From: PALSA-505 sp035308365
Lineage (GTDB): Bacteria > Actinomycetota > Actinomycetes > Streptosporangiales > Streptosporangiaceae
NCBI GenBank assembly: GCA_035308365.1
Contig: DATGGU010000139.1
Coordinates: forward strand, 1-64,000
Reading direction: 5' to 3'
DNA length: 64,000 nucleotides
The first letter of the stretch is position 1; each line of letters opens with the position of its first letter. The notes beneath the pieces are model-generated. The model saw nothing but the letters and a program-made list of their open reading frames with translations, was not told the DNA's origin and searched no databases. Position numbers and translations under genes: made by a program. Shown piece by piece: positions 10,521 to 18,600 of the stretch.

Positions 10521-10570
10521 AACGCGATCACGCGCCCGCCAGCGCGATTCGGTCAAGAAGGCAGGACATC

Positions 10571-11443
10571 ATGAGGGTGGACGAGGGTTACATCGACGTT
10601 CCCGGCGGCCGGGTCTGGTACCGCTCGGCCGGCGAGGGCGGGACGCCGCTGCTGTGCCTGCACGGCGGCCCGGGTTTCACCCACAACTACCTGGACCCGC
10701 TGGAAGCGCTGGCCGATCGCCGTCGGGTGATCTTCTACGACCAGCTCGGCTGCGGGAAGTCCGACATCCCGGACGATCTCCGCCTGTGGACGGTGGACCG
10801 CTTCGTCGAAGAGGTGGCCGTGGTGCGGGCCGCGCTGGGGCTGGACCGCCTGCACCTGTTCGGCAGCTCGTGGGGCGGCATGCTGGCCATGCAGTATGTG
10901 CTCGACCGCCGTCCGGACCTGGTCAGCCTGACGCTGTGCGGGAGCCCGGCCAGTATGACCCGGTGGGTCAAGGACTGCGAAGAACTGCTTCAAGAAGAGC
11001 CTGGCGAAGTGCGCCAGGTGATCCGCCAGCATGAGGCGGACGGGTTCACCGCCTGCCCGGAGTACCAGTCGGCGATCCTTGGCTTCTACCGTAAACACGT
11101 CTGCCGCCTGTCACCCTGGCCGGCCGGCCTGGAGCGTTCCTACGCCGAAGCCGGTTACACCGTCTACAACGCGATGAACGGGCCGAGCGAGTTCACCGTG
11201 ACCGGCACCCTCAAGACCTGGGACATCATGGACCGCCTGGGTGAGATCACCGTCCAGACCCTGCTGGTCGGCGGGCGCCACGACGAATGCCGCCCGTCCC
11301 ATCTGGAGGAAATGCACCGCCGGATCGGCAACTCCCAGCTCGCCATCATCGAGGACGCTTCCCACCTCTGCTTCGCCGAACAGCCGGAGCAGTTCAACGC
11401 CCTGATCAACACCTTCCTCGACCGCACGGAAGCAGGCTCGTAA
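10571..11443 (+). CDS. Proline iminopeptidase-like alpha/beta hydrolase
   Basis: A 290-residue alpha/beta hydrolase of peptidase family S33. HGGPG (residues 31-35) forms the oxyanion region, GSSWGG (nucleophile Ser100) the elbow, YDQLGCGKSD is the family motif, with acid and base expected in VGGRHDECRPS and IIEDASHLCF. Proline iminopeptidases remove N-terminal proline, but many homologues act on amides or esters. It is last in the hydrolase operon, 50 bases after the LLM gene, with AAGGCAGGA ahead of its ATG. A substrate related to the upstream amidases is plausible. Confidence 0.88.
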   Translation: MRVDEGYIDVPGGRVWYRSAGEGGTPLLCLHGGPGFTHNYLDPLEALADRRRVIFYDQLGCGKSDIPDDLRLWTVDRFVEEVAVVRAALGLDRLHLFGSSWGGMLAMQYVLDRRPDLVSLTLCGSPASMTRWVKDCEELLQEEPGEVRQVIRQHEADGFTACPEYQSAILGFYRKHVCRLSPWPAGLERSYAEAGYTVYNAMNGPSEFTVTGTLKTWDIMDRLGEITVQTLLVGGRHDECRPSHLEEMHRRIGNSQLAIIEDASHLCFAEQPEQFNALINTFLDRTEAGS

Positions 11444-11512
11444 CCGGCGGCCAAGCCAAACCGGCGGGCGGCGGCCCGGGTGACCACCGCCCGAATTGCG
11501 GGCTTCGAATGC

Positions 11513-12301
11513 TCATACGGCACGGGCGGGATGCGGCTGCCAGCGGATGTGGGCGACGGTGGCGTCGTCGTGCTGTTTGTGGTGGGGGTGAGGATAGGCA
11601 CGTTCGGCCGCGCGCAGCAGGCCGAGCAGGGCGGCCGGGCCCGACTCGCGCAGCCTCGCCAGGATGTCCGGCCAGCGGTAGCCGTACCAGTCGGCTAGCC
11701 GGGTTGCCCCGTCGGTGAACAGCGCCACGTCGGTCACCGAGTCCAGGCCGGCCGCTCCCTGGATGGCGTGATGGGGAGCAGCCGGGTCGGTGCTCGCCAC
11801 CCAGAACCCGCCGGGCTTGTTGCGCCAGGCCCTGACCTGCTCCGGTCTGTACGGCCTGCGGCCTGGCAACCTGGCGAGCCGGTCGTCGGCGAGCAGGGTG
11901 AGCCGGCCCCCGGGATGCGCCAGCAGGATGGGGGAATCGCACAGCACCAGGTACTCGAGTACTGCGTTGCGGACCCGGGCCACCGCCAGGGTGGACGAGG
12001 GACTGTCCGGGTTGGCCAGGTCGCAGGTGCCCGCATGGGCGTCGCGAACCTCAGCGATCGCGCTGGCCACCAGTTGTGCCAGGCCATCAGGGCCGGCTGT
12101 GGTCAGCCTCGCGGCGAGGGCCGCCGCGAGCCGGCGGACCAGCCACGGAACGTCGTGAACGCAACCGCTCGCCACACCGGGCGCCGGGGTAGCCCCGTCG
12201 AGCACCAGCGCCCAGCCGGGTCCGCTGGCGGCCAGATCCTCGTTCACGTGACCGGGCGCGCTCAGCGTCGCATGACTGGTCTGTGCGATCCGCTCGGCCA
12301 T
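11513..12301 (-). CDS. PP2C-like protein phosphatase
   Basis: A 262-residue protein resembling metal-dependent Ser/Thr phosphatases. Visible motifs are HVNEDLAA near residue 20, WALVLDGATP (metal-binding Asp), VALFTDGATRLADW and the C-terminal HDDATVAHI. It is single-domain, cytoplasmic and short for the family. It follows the biotin carboxylase gene by 22 bases on the same strand, so the two are probably cotranscribed. No matching kinase is nearby. The substrate is unknown. Confidence 0.8.
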   Translation of the reverse strand: MAERIAQTSHATLSAPGHVNEDLAASGPGWALVLDGATPAPGVASGCVHDVPWLVRRLAAALAARLTTAGPDGLAQLVASAIAEVRDAHAGTCDLANPDSPSSTLAVARVRNAVLEYLVLCDSPILLAHPGGRLTLLADDRLARLPGRRPYRPEQVRAWRNKPGGFWVASTDPAAPHHAIQGAAGLDSVTDVALFTDGATRLADWYGYRWPDILARLRESGPAALLGLLRAAERAYPHPHHKQHDDATVAHIRWQPHPARAV

Positions 12302-12323
12302 GGCTCAACCCGCCCAGGCCCGG

Positions 12324-13685
12324 TCAGGCCAGGAATTCCTCCAGCCAGGCGGTGTGGTAGGTCCCCGCGCGCACGTCCGGCACATCGAGCAGGCGCCGGT
12401 GCAACGGCGTGGTGGTCGTCAGCCCACCGATCTCCAGTTCGGCCAGTGCCTGGCCGGCCCGGGCGAGCGCCTCGGGCCTGCTCGATCCCCAGGCGCACAG
12501 CTTCGCCACCAGCGAGTCGTAGAACGGCGGGATGACCGTCCCGGGCGCTAGCGCGTGGTCGATCCGCACGCCGGGTCCGCCGGGCAGTTCGAGCGAGGTC
12601 ACCGTGCCGGGCTTGGGCAGAAACCGCCTGGCCGGATCCTCGGCGTTGATCCGGCACTCGACCGCGTGCCCGCGCAGGACGATATCCTCCTGGCTGACCG
12701 ACAGCGGCTGGCCCGCAGCCACCCGGAGCTGCTCGGCGACCAGGTCGAGGCCGGTGACCAGCTCGGTGACCGGGTGCTCGACCTGGATCCGGGTGTTCAT
12801 CTCCATGAAGTAGAAGTCGTCGCCGTCGACGAGGAACTCCACCGTGCCGGCGCCGGTGTAGCCCACCTGGCGGGCCAGCTGGATGGCCGCGGCCGTCATC
12901 CGGTCACGCAGCCCGGGCGCCAGGCCAGGAGCGGGCGCTTCCTCGAAGATCTTCTGCCGCCGTCGCTGCAGCGAGCATTCCCGCTCGTAGCAGTGCACGG
13001 TCTGGCCGGCCGCGTCGGCGAGGACCTGTACCTCGATGTGCCGCGCCCGGGTGATGCTCCGCTCCACGTACACCGCGTCGCTGCCGAACGAGGCGGCCGC
13101 TTCCCGCTGCGCGGCCGGCAGCACCGAGCACAGTTCGGCCTCGTCGGCGGCTGGCCTGATGCCCCGCCCGCCGCCGCCGGCGGCGGCCTTGACCAGCACC
13201 GGGTAGCCGACCCGGCCGGCTGCCGCAACCGCTTCGCCGACGCTGCCGACCAGCCCGCTGCCCGGCACGAGCGGGACACCGGCCTGCTCGGCCAGCACTC
13301 GCGCCCGTGCCTTGTCGCCCATCGCCTCGATGGCGGCGGCCGGTGGCCCGGCGAACGTCAGTCCGGCCGCCGTCACCGCCCGGGCGAACTCGGCGTTCTC
13401 GCTGAGGAAGCCGTAGCCGGGGTGGACCGCATCGGCTCCGGCATCCTTGGCGGCCGCGATCAGCGCGTCGATGTTCAGATAGCTCTTGGCCGGCTGCGGC
13501 GGCCCGACCGGCCGTGCGTCGTCGGCTTTCCGCACGTGGACAGCGTCGGCATCGGCCTCGGAATAGACGGCCACCGCTTCCGCGCCAACGAGGTGACAGG
13601 CCCTGATCACCCGGACTGCTATCTCGCCCCGGTTGGCAACGAGCACCCTGCGGAACGGCCTGCCGGCACCCTGCCTGGGGTCCAT
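12324..13685 (-). CDS. accC: Biotin carboxylase (acetyl-/propionyl-CoA carboxylase AccC-type subunit)
   Basis: A 453-residue ATP-dependent enzyme that carboxylates biotin on a carrier protein for malonyl-CoA-type synthesis. The order of motifs is complete: RVLVANRGEIAVRVIRAC, HPGYGFLSENAEFA, KAAAGGGGRGIRP (ATP-grasp glycine loop), ARHIEVQVLAD, ECSLQRRRQKIFEEAP, FLVDGDDFYFMEMNTRIQVEH and ECRINAEDP. The length equals stand-alone AccC, and there is no fused biotin-carrier domain as in many actinobacterial alpha subunits. No carrier or carboxyltransferase gene is nearby. GGGAGGACG precedes the ATG at 13685. Confidence 0.94.
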   Translation of the reverse strand: MDPRQGAGRPFRRVLVANRGEIAVRVIRACHLVGAEAVAVYSEADADAVHVRKADDARPVGPPQPAKSYLNIDALIAAAKDAGADAVHPGYGFLSENAEFARAVTAAGLTFAGPPAAAIEAMGDKARARVLAEQAGVPLVPGSGLVGSVGEAVAAAGRVGYPVLVKAAAGGGGRGIRPAADEAELCSVLPAAQREAAASFGSDAVYVERSITRARHIEVQVLADAAGQTVHCYERECSLQRRRQKIFEEAPAPGLAPGLRDRMTAAAIQLARQVGYTGAGTVEFLVDGDDFYFMEMNTRIQVEHPVTELVTGLDLVAEQLRVAAGQPLSVSQEDIVLRGHAVECRINAEDPARRFLPKPGTVTSLELPGGPGVRIDHALAPGTVIPPFYDSLVAKLCAWGSSRPEALARAGQALAELEIGGLTTTTPLHRRLLDVPDVRAGTYHTAWLEEFLA

Positions 13686-13763
13686 GAAGCGTCCTCCCAG
13701 CTGTCGACCCTGACCTGCGGTAACCTACTCGACCTCAGGTCTGCGCAACCAGGAGGGGACACC

Positions 13764-13964
13764 ATGAGCCTTGAGGAGGCCTCGCGCCAGCTCGAGCAGG
13801 CCATCCACGATGCCCAGGTAGCGTTCGACTGCATCGCGCTCGGTCATCTCAACCGCGCGCACACCAATGCGCTGACCGCGCGCACCGCGGCCGACGCCGC
13901 CGAAACCGCCCTGCGTGCCGCCCTCCGGGACTCCAACACCCCAATGGACGAGGACGACCTCTAG
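13764..13964 (+). CDS. 66-residue alpha-helical hypothetical protein
   Basis: A small soluble protein rich in Ala, Glu and Asp (MSLEEASRQLEQAIHDAQ, ALTARTAADAAETAL, ending MDEDDL). It looks like a helical hairpin with an acidic tail. AGGAGGGG lies at ideal distance from the ATG, which is the main reason to accept this start over the long open frame upstream, which is antisense to accC. It is divergent from accC and ends six bases before the convergent inhibitor gene. Function unknown. Confidence 0.68.
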   Translation: MSLEEASRQLEQAIHDAQVAFDCIALGHLNRAHTNALTARTAADAAETALRAALRDSNTPMDEDDL

Positions 13965-13969
13965 CTCGT

Positions 13970-14497
13970 CTAGGTGGTCATGGGGCCGCCGGCGTTCAGC
14001 GGCCCGGAGAGCCCGAGCGCGGTGATGAGCCCGTTCCAGCTTGCCGCCTCGCAGCCGGCGTCGGTCCGGTCCAGCCGGAGCGAGATCCATCTGCCGTGCC
14101 ACCAGCCGTCGATCGTGACCATCTGTGGCCCGTAGACGATCATCGGGCACATGATGTGCAGTGGCGGAGCCGGCGGCGGAAGCGTGACCTGGCTGAGCCG
14201 ATCGCAGGCCCGCACCGGGTCCGGCAGGGTGCCCCCGTCGGGGTCACAGGTCAGTGTCCACTGGTAGATCGGTGAGGTCGCGGTCTGCTGGACGGTGATC
14301 GTGATATCTACCGCCGCAGACCATGGGAAGATTCCGGGCGAGGGGGAGACGCCGCCCAGGTCCGCGACGGTCCGTACCGCCGCCGTGCTGGCAGCGGCCG
14401 TGCTGGCCGCGAACCCGGTGAGCCCGCAGCACAGAGCCGCGATACCGGCCGCAGCCGGTACATTACGCACAAATGGCCTGGTCAGTAGTGCTTTCAC
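13970..14497 (-). CDS. Secreted subtilisin inhibitor-like protein (SSI family, MEROPS I16)
   Basis: A 175-residue secreted protease inhibitor. A signal peptide spans about residues 1-37 (basic start, GIAALCCGLTGFAAS core, AAAS cleavage area). The mature part has the four cysteines of SSI: Cys84 in LTCDPDGG, Cys98 in RACDRL, Cys117 in MCPM and Cys149 in AGCEAASW, expected to pair 84-98 and 117-149. The reactive loop around Met119 (P1) and the following TIDGWWHGR are recognisable. Relative to Streptomyces SSI (CPMVYDP) the loop reads CPMIVYGP, one residue longer. The N-terminal part before Cys84 is also longer than usual. Confidence 0.8.
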   Translation of the reverse strand: MKALLTRPFVRNVPAAAGIAALCCGLTGFAASTAAASTAAVRTVADLGGVSPSPGIFPWSAAVDITITVQQTATSPIYQWTLTCDPDGGTLPDPVRACDRLSQVTLPPPAPPLHIMCPMIVYGPQMVTIDGWWHGRWISLRLDRTDAGCEAASWNGLITALGLSGPLNAGGPMTT

Positions 14498-14860
14498 GTT
14501 AGTAATGACGCGAATACGCTACGTAAATGTTGCTCGCCTATCGCCAGATTTCATGATCATCGGCAGCTTTTGCCAGGCTCCCGCTCTGGAGAACCGAGTG
14601 TGAGTGGTGGGGCTGCTGTTGGGTGGGTGGTTGATGTGAGGGTGGGACAGAGGGGTTGGGTGAGTGGCAGAGTGTGGGGGAGGAGTTGCTTGGGCGGGCT
14701 GGGCTTGGCTGGCTGATTTGGTGGGTGGCAGCCCGGGGCGGGGTTACTCGCTGGCCTGCTGGGGGTCGCCGGCTGGCTGGGGTTCGGCCAGGTGGGGGAG
14801 GGTTGCTTGGGCGGGCTGGGCTTGGCTGGCTGGTTTGGTGGGTGGTAGCCCGGGGCGGGG
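14498..14860. other. Gene-free G/T-rich stretch, mostly a tandem duplication
   Basis: The first 90 bases hold the probable promoter of the inhibitor gene on the minus strand. From about 14600 the plus strand is very G- and T-rich and from 14686 it is the tandem repeat listed separately. No protein-like frame is found. Confidence 0.6.
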
Positions 14861-14908
14861 TTACTCGCTGGCCTGCTGGGGTTCGCCGGCTGGCTGGGGT
14901 TCGGCTAG
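14686..14908. repeat. 117-bp tandem duplication covering the 3' end of padR
   Basis: Copy 1 (14686-14802) and copy 2 (from 14803, aligned to about 14908) start TTGCTTGGGCGGGCTGGG and differ at about four positions over the 105 aligned bases. Copy 2 contains the last 15 or so codons and stop of the padR gene (stop at 14861-14863). Copy 1 is therefore a dead second tail of the gene, downstream of it. The near identity means a recent event. Confidence 0.9.
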
Positions 14909-15421
14909 TTCGGACCAGAAGGCCAACGAGGCTCGGGTGTAGGTGATGCCCAGCCGCAGGGTGGCGTAGGGATAGTGCATGTCCGGGTGGCCGGCGATGT
15001 TCTTCTCGATTTCCGCGTAGCGTTCCAGCTCCTGCTCGTAGAGCTTGACCCGGGCCTGGGCGACCCTGGTCATGTCCGCCTCGTTGGCCAGCGCGCCGAA
15101 GAAGAGCTGTAGCAGCCCGGGCTCGCGGATCTCCGCCCGGCTGGTGTCCGGATCCCGCAGCCAGGCCTGCAGTGCCGCCCGGCCGTCCTCGGTGATCGTG
15201 TACCGCTTGCGGTGACGGCCCGCTTCCTCCTGCTCCACCTCCAGCAGGCCAAGGCCGGTCAGCCGGTCCGGCTCGCTGTAGAGCTGCGAGTGCGGGAAGG
15301 ACCAGAAGTTGCCGATCGACAGGTTGACCATCTGCTTGAGCTCGTAGGGCGTGACCGTGCCAAGCCCCGCGACCAGGCCGAGGACCAGGTAGGACGTGTA
15401 CGAGAGGCGGGGCGTTGACAC
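14861..15421 (-). CDS. PadR-family transcriptional regulator
   Basis: A 186-residue repressor with an N-terminal winged helix (TSYLVLGLVAGLG, TPYELKQMVN, FWSFPHSQLYSEPDRL, GRHRKRYTITEDG) and a C-terminal helical dimerisation domain (about residues 95-175). The start is GTG. It is divergent from the carotenoid oxygenase gene with only 61 bases between, a typical arrangement for a PadR repressing its neighbour. The C-terminal tail (PQPAGEPQQASE) lies in a tandem-duplicated segment. The inducer is unknown. Confidence 0.9.
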   Translation of the reverse strand: MSTPRLSYTSYLVLGLVAGLGTVTPYELKQMVNLSIGNFWSFPHSQLYSEPDRLTGLGLLEVEQEEAGRHRKRYTITEDGRAALQAWLRDPDTSRAEIREPGLLQLFFGALANEADMTRVAQARVKLYEQELERYAEIEKNIAGHPDMHYPYATLRLGITYTRASLAFWSELAEPQPAGEPQQASE

Positions 15422-15445
15422 CTGCCAGAGCTTACTCTAGGTTAG
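15415..15445 (+). promoter_or_regulatory. Promoter of the carotenoid oxygenase gene with possible PadR site
   Basis: TTGACA (15415-15420) and TAGGTT (15438-15443) are separated by 17 bases, close to the vegetative consensus. An imperfect dyad with arms CTTAC and GTTAG (15431-15445) overlaps the -10 element and could be the PadR operator. The start codon at 15483 follows at about 35 bases. Confidence 0.5.
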
Positions 15446-15482
15446 GACCATCTGATTCGGACGGTTCTATCCGGAGGTTGTA

Positions 15483-16904
15483 ATGACGGCCACAATCCAC
15501 TCTGCCGTTCTCCCGGGGTGGATGAGCGTGTTCCGCACGCCCGAAGAGGTGAACCTGCCGGTCACCGACGTCGAAGGCCGGGTACCCGAGGGGCTGGCCG
15601 GGACGCTCTACCGGGTCGGCCCGGCCAAGCTCGACCTCGCCCACCATCTGTTCGACGGGGACGGGATGGTGAGCGCGGTGCGGTTCGGCCGCGACGGCGG
15701 CGTCCACTGCGCGACCAGGTTCGTCCGCACCCACAAGTACCTGGCCGAGCTGACCGCGACCCAGCCGCAGGTCAGGGGCTTCGGCACGCTGGTCGGCGGC
15801 AGCCCGCTGCGCAACCTCCTGCAGGTGTCGGCGAGGAAGAGCAACGCGGCGAACACCAACGTGATGTTCACCGGCGGCCGGCTGCTCGCGCTGTGGGAGG
15901 CCGGGCAGCCCTGGCAGATCGATCCGGTCACGCTAGAGACTATCGGCGAGATGAACTTCGACGGGGCCCTGGAGGCGCGGCTGCCGTTCTCGGCTCACCC
16001 GCACTGGGACCCGGCGACCGGTGAGATCTTCAACTTCGGCATGGTCTACGGGCGGAAGAACACGGTGGCCTGTTACCGGATCGACCGGTCCGGAAAGCTG
16101 ACCGTGCTGGCCGAGGTCGCCGTTCCCGGGCCGATCATGAACCATGACTTCATCGTGACCGGCCGCTGGCTCGTATTCTGCCTGAACCCGATCCGGATGC
16201 GGCTGCTGCCATTCCTGACCGGGCGGGCCGCGTTCGGCGATGCGCTCGAATACCACCCCGACGAGGCAACCACGATCGTGCTGGTGCCCCGGGCCGGTGG
16301 CGAGCCGGTACGGGTGGAGGCGCCCGCCTGGTTCCAGTTCCACTTCGCCGCCGCCCACGACGACGGGGACGACGTGGTGATCGATCTGGCGCGCTATCAG
16401 CGCTACGAAGACGTCGGCCATTACCTCAAGGAGTTCAAGACCAGCGCCAGCCTCGGCAGGCCGGCCACCCTGTGGCGCTACCGCGTGTCCACCAGGAGCC
16501 GCCGGGCCGTCTCGGGATATGAAGTCTCCGAACAGGGACTTGAGTTTCCCCACGTGGACGGCAGAGCAGCCACCGGCCGCTACCGGCTGGTCTACGCCGT
16601 CTTCATGGATGCCGAGCGGGGTGCGGCCGGGCACATCGGCCGCGTCGATCTGGCCACGGGTGAGACCGAGGCATGGGACCCGGGCGAGGGCTTGCCCGCC
16701 TCGGAGGCGATCTTCGTCCCCCGTCCCGGCGGCACAGCCGAGGACGACGGCTGGCTCGTCGCGCATGTCTACGACCCGGCCCGCCAGGCCACCGACGCGG
16801 TCGTTCTGGATGCCCGCGACCTGGCGGCAGGCCCGGTCTGCACCGTCCACCTTCCGGTCAGCACCGGAATGACCTTCCACGGCACCTGGCGCCGCGCCAC
16901 CTGA
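15483..16904 (+). CDS. Carotenoid oxygenase family protein (apocarotenoid/stilbene dioxygenase)
   Basis: A 473-residue non-heme iron dioxygenase of the RPE65/lignostilbene dioxygenase family, which cleaves conjugated double bonds in carotenoids or stilbenes. The four iron-binding histidines are present: in SAHPHWDP (172-174), IMNHDFIVTGRW (221), WFQFHFAAAHDD (287) and the C-terminal FHGTW (466). The seven-bladed propeller length is normal. GGAGG is seven bases ahead of the ATG. It is divergent from a PadR regulator and is followed by a strong terminator. The substrate is uncertain; no carotenoid synthesis genes are in the window. Confidence 0.92.
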   Translation: MTATIHSAVLPGWMSVFRTPEEVNLPVTDVEGRVPEGLAGTLYRVGPAKLDLAHHLFDGDGMVSAVRFGRDGGVHCATRFVRTHKYLAELTATQPQVRGFGTLVGGSPLRNLLQVSARKSNAANTNVMFTGGRLLALWEAGQPWQIDPVTLETIGEMNFDGALEARLPFSAHPHWDPATGEIFNFGMVYGRKNTVACYRIDRSGKLTVLAEVAVPGPIMNHDFIVTGRWLVFCLNPIRMRLLPFLTGRAAFGDALEYHPDEATTIVLVPRAGGEPVRVEAPAWFQFHFAAAHDDGDDVVIDLARYQRYEDVGHYLKEFKTSASLGRPATLWRYRVSTRSRRAVSGYEVSEQGLEFPHVDGRAATGRYRLVYAVFMDAERGAAGHIGRVDLATGETEAWDPGEGLPASEAIFVPRPGGTAEDDGWLVAHVYDPARQATDAVVLDARDLAAGPVCTVHLPVSTGMTFHGTWRRAT

Positions 16905-16922
16905 CCGGAGCCCACATCCAGT

Positions 16923-16967
16923 GAAGCGCCACCGCGCCGGGTCAGGCCCCCGGCGCGGTGGCGCTTC
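16923..16967 (+). terminator. Strong hairpin after the carotenoid oxygenase gene
   Basis: A perfect 19-base stem (GAAGCGCCACCGCGCCGGG at 16923-16941 with its complement at 16949-16967) with a 7-base loop, 18 bases after the stop codon. A short T-rich tract follows near 16975. It could also stop the convergent DUF6098 transcript. Confidence 0.88.
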
Positions 16968-16998
16968 GTGCAGGTTTAATCCCAGCCGCAGGCTAACG

Positions 16999-17436
16999 TC
17001 ACCCCGTGGGTCGTCGTAGCGGCCCCCACTGGTCGTTCTGTTCATCCACGGCACGCGCCGCCTCGTCGATCACCTGTCCGCTGATCCAGGCGACCGGGCG
17101 GTCGCATCCCACCAGCGGCTCGTTGTCGGGTCCTCGTCCCCGCTCATGGCCTTCCAGCAGCCACGGCCGCACGCCCGGCCCCTTCTCGTGCCTGAGGTGG
17201 CTGTAGTCAACCAGGCGCCGGGCGATCCACAACCGCAGCGGCCTGCCGCCCCACCACGACTCGACAGCGAGTGGACTGGCCGACAGCCCGGGCAACTGGA
17301 CACCGGTGAGATCATCGGAACTGGTCCCGGCGGCATCCGCGTCCGGCCCCCGGGACCAGCGGACGAACAGGTGCGGGTGCTGCCGCGCCAGTTCGGTCAC
17401 CTCATCGAGCGTCGCCGCCGTCGGCATCCCGGTCAT
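16999..17436 (-). CDS. DUF6098 family protein
   Basis: A 145-residue actinobacterial protein of unknown function. Recognisable family blocks are TLDEVTELARQHPHLFVRWS, SSDDLTGVQLPGLSA, WWGGRPLRLWIARRL, DYSHLRHEKGPGVRPW and GPDNEPLV. The ATG at 17436 has GGAGG upstream; the frame stays open far upstream, but that part has no family similarity. It is convergent with the carotenoid oxygenase gene. The name rests on recall of the family; no function is assigned. Confidence 0.78.
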   Translation of the reverse strand: MTGMPTAATLDEVTELARQHPHLFVRWSRGPDADAAGTSSDDLTGVQLPGLSASPLAVESWWGGRPLRLWIARRLVDYSHLRHEKGPGVRPWLLEGHERGRGPDNEPLVGCDRPVAWISGQVIDEAARAVDEQNDQWGPLRRPTG

Positions 17437-17475
17437 CGCATCCCTTCCTCCCCCCAGGCCACCCAGCGTGAATAG

Positions 17476-17763
17476 GCACCATCTCAGCGGGCCGCATGGC
17501 GGTCCTGCTATCCCCGGCCGGCCCGGGTAAACGCGCAGAAGCTGGCCGGCCCGAGACAGGCCCGCCGTGACGGTGGAGAAGGCGGCACCGGGCTGTTCTC
17601 CGAGGAGCGGTACACCCACGCCGGTGGCAGCACCATGATCATCCGTGGGTATCGTGCCGGCGGGTCGTTGCTCATCATGCTGGACTGCGGTGAGACCGAG
17701 CCGATCGGCAACGCGCAGAATCCTCATGCAGCCGGCCCGGTGAGCGCCGTGCGGCTGCCGTGA
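17476..17763 (+). pseudogene. Orphan C-terminal coding fragment, family unknown
   Basis: An open plus-strand frame ends at TGA 17761-17763 and reads like the tail of a real protein: FSEERYTHAGGSTMIIRGY, then RAGGSLLIMLDCGETEPIG. The frame is closed by TAG at 17473 and the only ATG is at 17635, leaving 42 residues. It may be a decayed gene end or a small gene with an unusual start. Nothing else coding is seen in the 358 bases between 17436 and 17795. Confidence 0.35.
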
Positions 17764-17794
17764 GGCCGGCCTGCTCCCAGCCGGGTGGCTGGCC

Positions 17795-18487
17795 TCACGA
17801 CCGGACCGAGCCCAGGCCGTGGTAGGCGACCCTGGTGTGCTCGGTGTGCACGCGGGCCAGCGCCGCGGCCCGGTCCTCGTCCCCGGCCTCGATCGCTGCC
17901 AGCAGCTCGGCGTGCTCGGTCCACGAGTCGTGGCCGCGGGCCGGCGCCACCCGGTGGTAGTACCAGCGGACACGGCGGCCGACGATCTCGGAGAGCTCGG
18001 CGAGCACGTTGTTGCCCGCGATGCCGGCGACGGCGGCGTGGAACGCATTGTTGGCCGCTACTGCCTGCTCGACGTCCCCACCGCGCATCGCGGCCTCGCC
18101 CTCCTGCCAGACGGCCCGCAGCCGGGCCACCCCCTCGGGGGTCGCGGTCCGGGCCGCCAGCCTGGCCGTCGCCTCGTCGAGCAGCTCGCGCGCGTCCAGC
18201 AGGTCATCGACCTCCCGGTCGGTCGGCACGTGCACGAATGCGCCCTGACCGGGGCGCAGGTCGATCCACCCCTCGGCCTCCAGCCGGTGCAGTGCCTCGC
18301 GGACCGGCTGGCGGCTCACCCCCAGCTGACGGGCCAGCTCGGTCTCGACCAGATGCTGGCCCGGGGGCAGCCGCTCCGACACCACCAGGTCCACGAGGGC
18401 CTCGTAGACGGACTGCCGCAACGGCACCGGCCGCGCGACCGGCCGGACCGAGGCCTGCCACCCCTGCCCGGCAACGCGTTCTGTCAC
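17795..18487 (-). CDS. GntR-family regulator, FadR/FCD subfamily
   Basis: A 230-residue regulator. The winged helix covers about residues 22-90 (RQSVYEALVDLVVSERLPPG, LARQLGVSRQPVREALHRLE, GQGAFV). The all-helical FCD domain follows with the metal/ligand residues of the family: NNAFHAAVAG, EHAELLAAIEAGDEDRAA and VHTEHT. FCD regulators usually sense carboxylic acids. A GTATCCAAAATAC dyad 50 bases upstream could be its own operator. Neighbours do not reveal a catabolic target. Confidence 0.92.
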   Translation of the reverse strand: MTERVAGQGWQASVRPVARPVPLRQSVYEALVDLVVSERLPPGQHLVETELARQLGVSRQPVREALHRLEAEGWIDLRPGQGAFVHVPTDREVDDLLDARELLDEATARLAARTATPEGVARLRAVWQEGEAAMRGGDVEQAVAANNAFHAAVAGIAGNNVLAELSEIVGRRVRWYYHRVAPARGHDSWTEHAELLAAIEAGDEDRAAALARVHTEHTRVAYHGLGSVRS

Positions 18488-18536
18488 GGGGCCAGGCCTC
18501 CCTTACTTCGGGCCGCACGTGCGTACTTTGGCGACT

Positions 18537-18549
18537 GTATCCAAAATAC
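18537..18549. promoter_or_regulatory. Dyad GTAT-N5-ATAC, candidate FCD-GntR operator
   Basis: The 13-base GTATCCAAAATAC lies in the promoter region of the gene at 17795-18487. FadR-type regulators commonly bind short A/T-rich dyads with GT/AC ends. Autoregulation is inferred. Confidence 0.45.
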
Positions 18550-18600
18550 TCCCTGCCCGGGTGCTGAGGTGGCAGCGCAGGCGGAGGCGCCGCCCCGGGC

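Noticed and set aside
9510..10556. 348-codon minus-strand frame
   Set aside because: Complement of the LLM oxidoreductase gene with no recognisable domain.
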